Assembly (NCBI GenBank): GCA_026002305.1
Contig: BOBI01000048.1
Span: forward strand, 1 to 14,304
Length of the DNA: 14,304 nucleotides
Source: Spirochaetia bacterium
GTDB lineage: Bacteria > Spirochaetota > Spirochaetia > Treponematales > Breznakiellaceae
Reading direction: 5' to 3'
The stretch's first letter is position 1. Each line of letters starts with the position of its first letter. Below, one piece after another: positions 14,208 to 14,304 of this stretch. The position numbers and the translations under genes were made by a program. The notes under the pieces are model-generated. The model worked only from the letters and a program-made list of their open reading frames with translations, was not told where the DNA came from and ran no database searches.

Positions 14208-14304
14208 CCTGTCTTTAATTTTTCAATGGTTGTAAGAATGTTATCTGCTGTCTTTTTCCAAATAAACGGTTTACCGGTTTTATTCCAGTCTTTGATAAAT
14301 ATTT
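14181..14304 (-). mobile_element. IS630-family insertion sequence, one end, truncated by the window edge
   Basis: The element appears to begin at 14181, directly after TA (14179-14180) in the context CTAG, which fits the TA/CTAG target preference known for IS630-family elements. The putative terminal sequence starts GTGTTCTGTCC. The transposase 3' end lies just inside it on the minus strand. The other end and the TA duplication lie beyond the window, so the boundary is inferred from target context and the break in the host gene. Confidence 0.55.
14195..14304 (-). CDS. IS630-family transposase, C-terminal 35 codons (partial)
   Basis: Reading the minus strand inward from the right edge gives FIKDWNKTGKPFIWKKTADN and then a helical tail ending TGYAI and TGA (plus 14195-14197). 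The pattern W-N-x(3)-[KR]-P-F-x-W-x-K-T-A-[DE]-x-I-L is characteristic of the C-terminus of IS630-family DDE transposases. The catalytic residues and the start lie outside the window, so whether the gene is intact cannot be judged. It is convergent with, and overlaps by 13 bp, the frame of the GHKL ATPase, consistent with insertion into that gene. Confidence 0.72.
   Translation of the reverse strand, partial: IFIKDWNKTGKPFIWKKTADNILTTIEKLKTGYAI

Overview
The window reads as bacterial chromosome, probably from a Treponema-like spirochaete or another gut anaerobe. The basis is modest: a relaxed lipobox (F-V-G-C) on the binding protein, the look of the protein families, and a mix of moderate-GC operon DNA with low-GC accessory DNA. 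Placement at genus level is inference only; no rRNA or other marker gene is present.

Region 1 (1-11826) is one regulated catabolic or carboxylate-metabolism operon. A TetR-family regulator (274-912, minus) is transcribed divergently from nine tightly packed plus-strand genes. These encode an acetyl-CoA C-acetyltransferase-type thiolase, an SDR (FabG-like) dehydrogenase, an atypical ketoacyl synthase III-like enzyme, a complete branched-chain-amino-acid-type (HAAT/Liv) ABC transporter (two permeases, two ATPases and a lipoprotein binding protein), a family I-like CoA-transferase (acetyl-CoA hydrolase/4-hydroxybutyrate CoA-transferase family) and an alpha/beta hydrolase. A near-consensus promoter (TTGACA-17-TATCAT) is followed, at about the transcription start, by a perfect 47-bp palindrome that is the obvious TetR operator. 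The simplest reading is import of a small carboxylate or acyl compound, activation with CoA, oxidation of a 3-hydroxyacyl-CoA to a 3-oxoacyl-CoA and thiolysis to acetyl-CoA. The exact substrate cannot be read from sequence. Two oddities stand out: the LivG-type ATPase carries a ~230-residue charged helical N-terminal extension, and the KAS III-like enzyme has a Cys-rich active-site segment with His where the family has Asn. Two strong RNA hairpins sit between the binding-protein gene and the CoA-transferase gene.

Region 2 (11827-12815) is a weak hairpin terminator, a 161-codon gene of unknown function and a ~440-bp stretch. That stretch contains a plausible promoter and a 47-codon ORF whose stop abuts the next start codon.

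Region 3 (12816-14304) is A+T-rich. It carries a GHKL (Hsp90/MutL/histidine-kinase fold) ATP-binding protein whose 3' end appears to have been cut by an IS630-family insertion sequence. The C-terminal 35 codons of the IS transposase run into the right edge on the minus strand. This part looks like horizontally acquired, possibly defence-related DNA.
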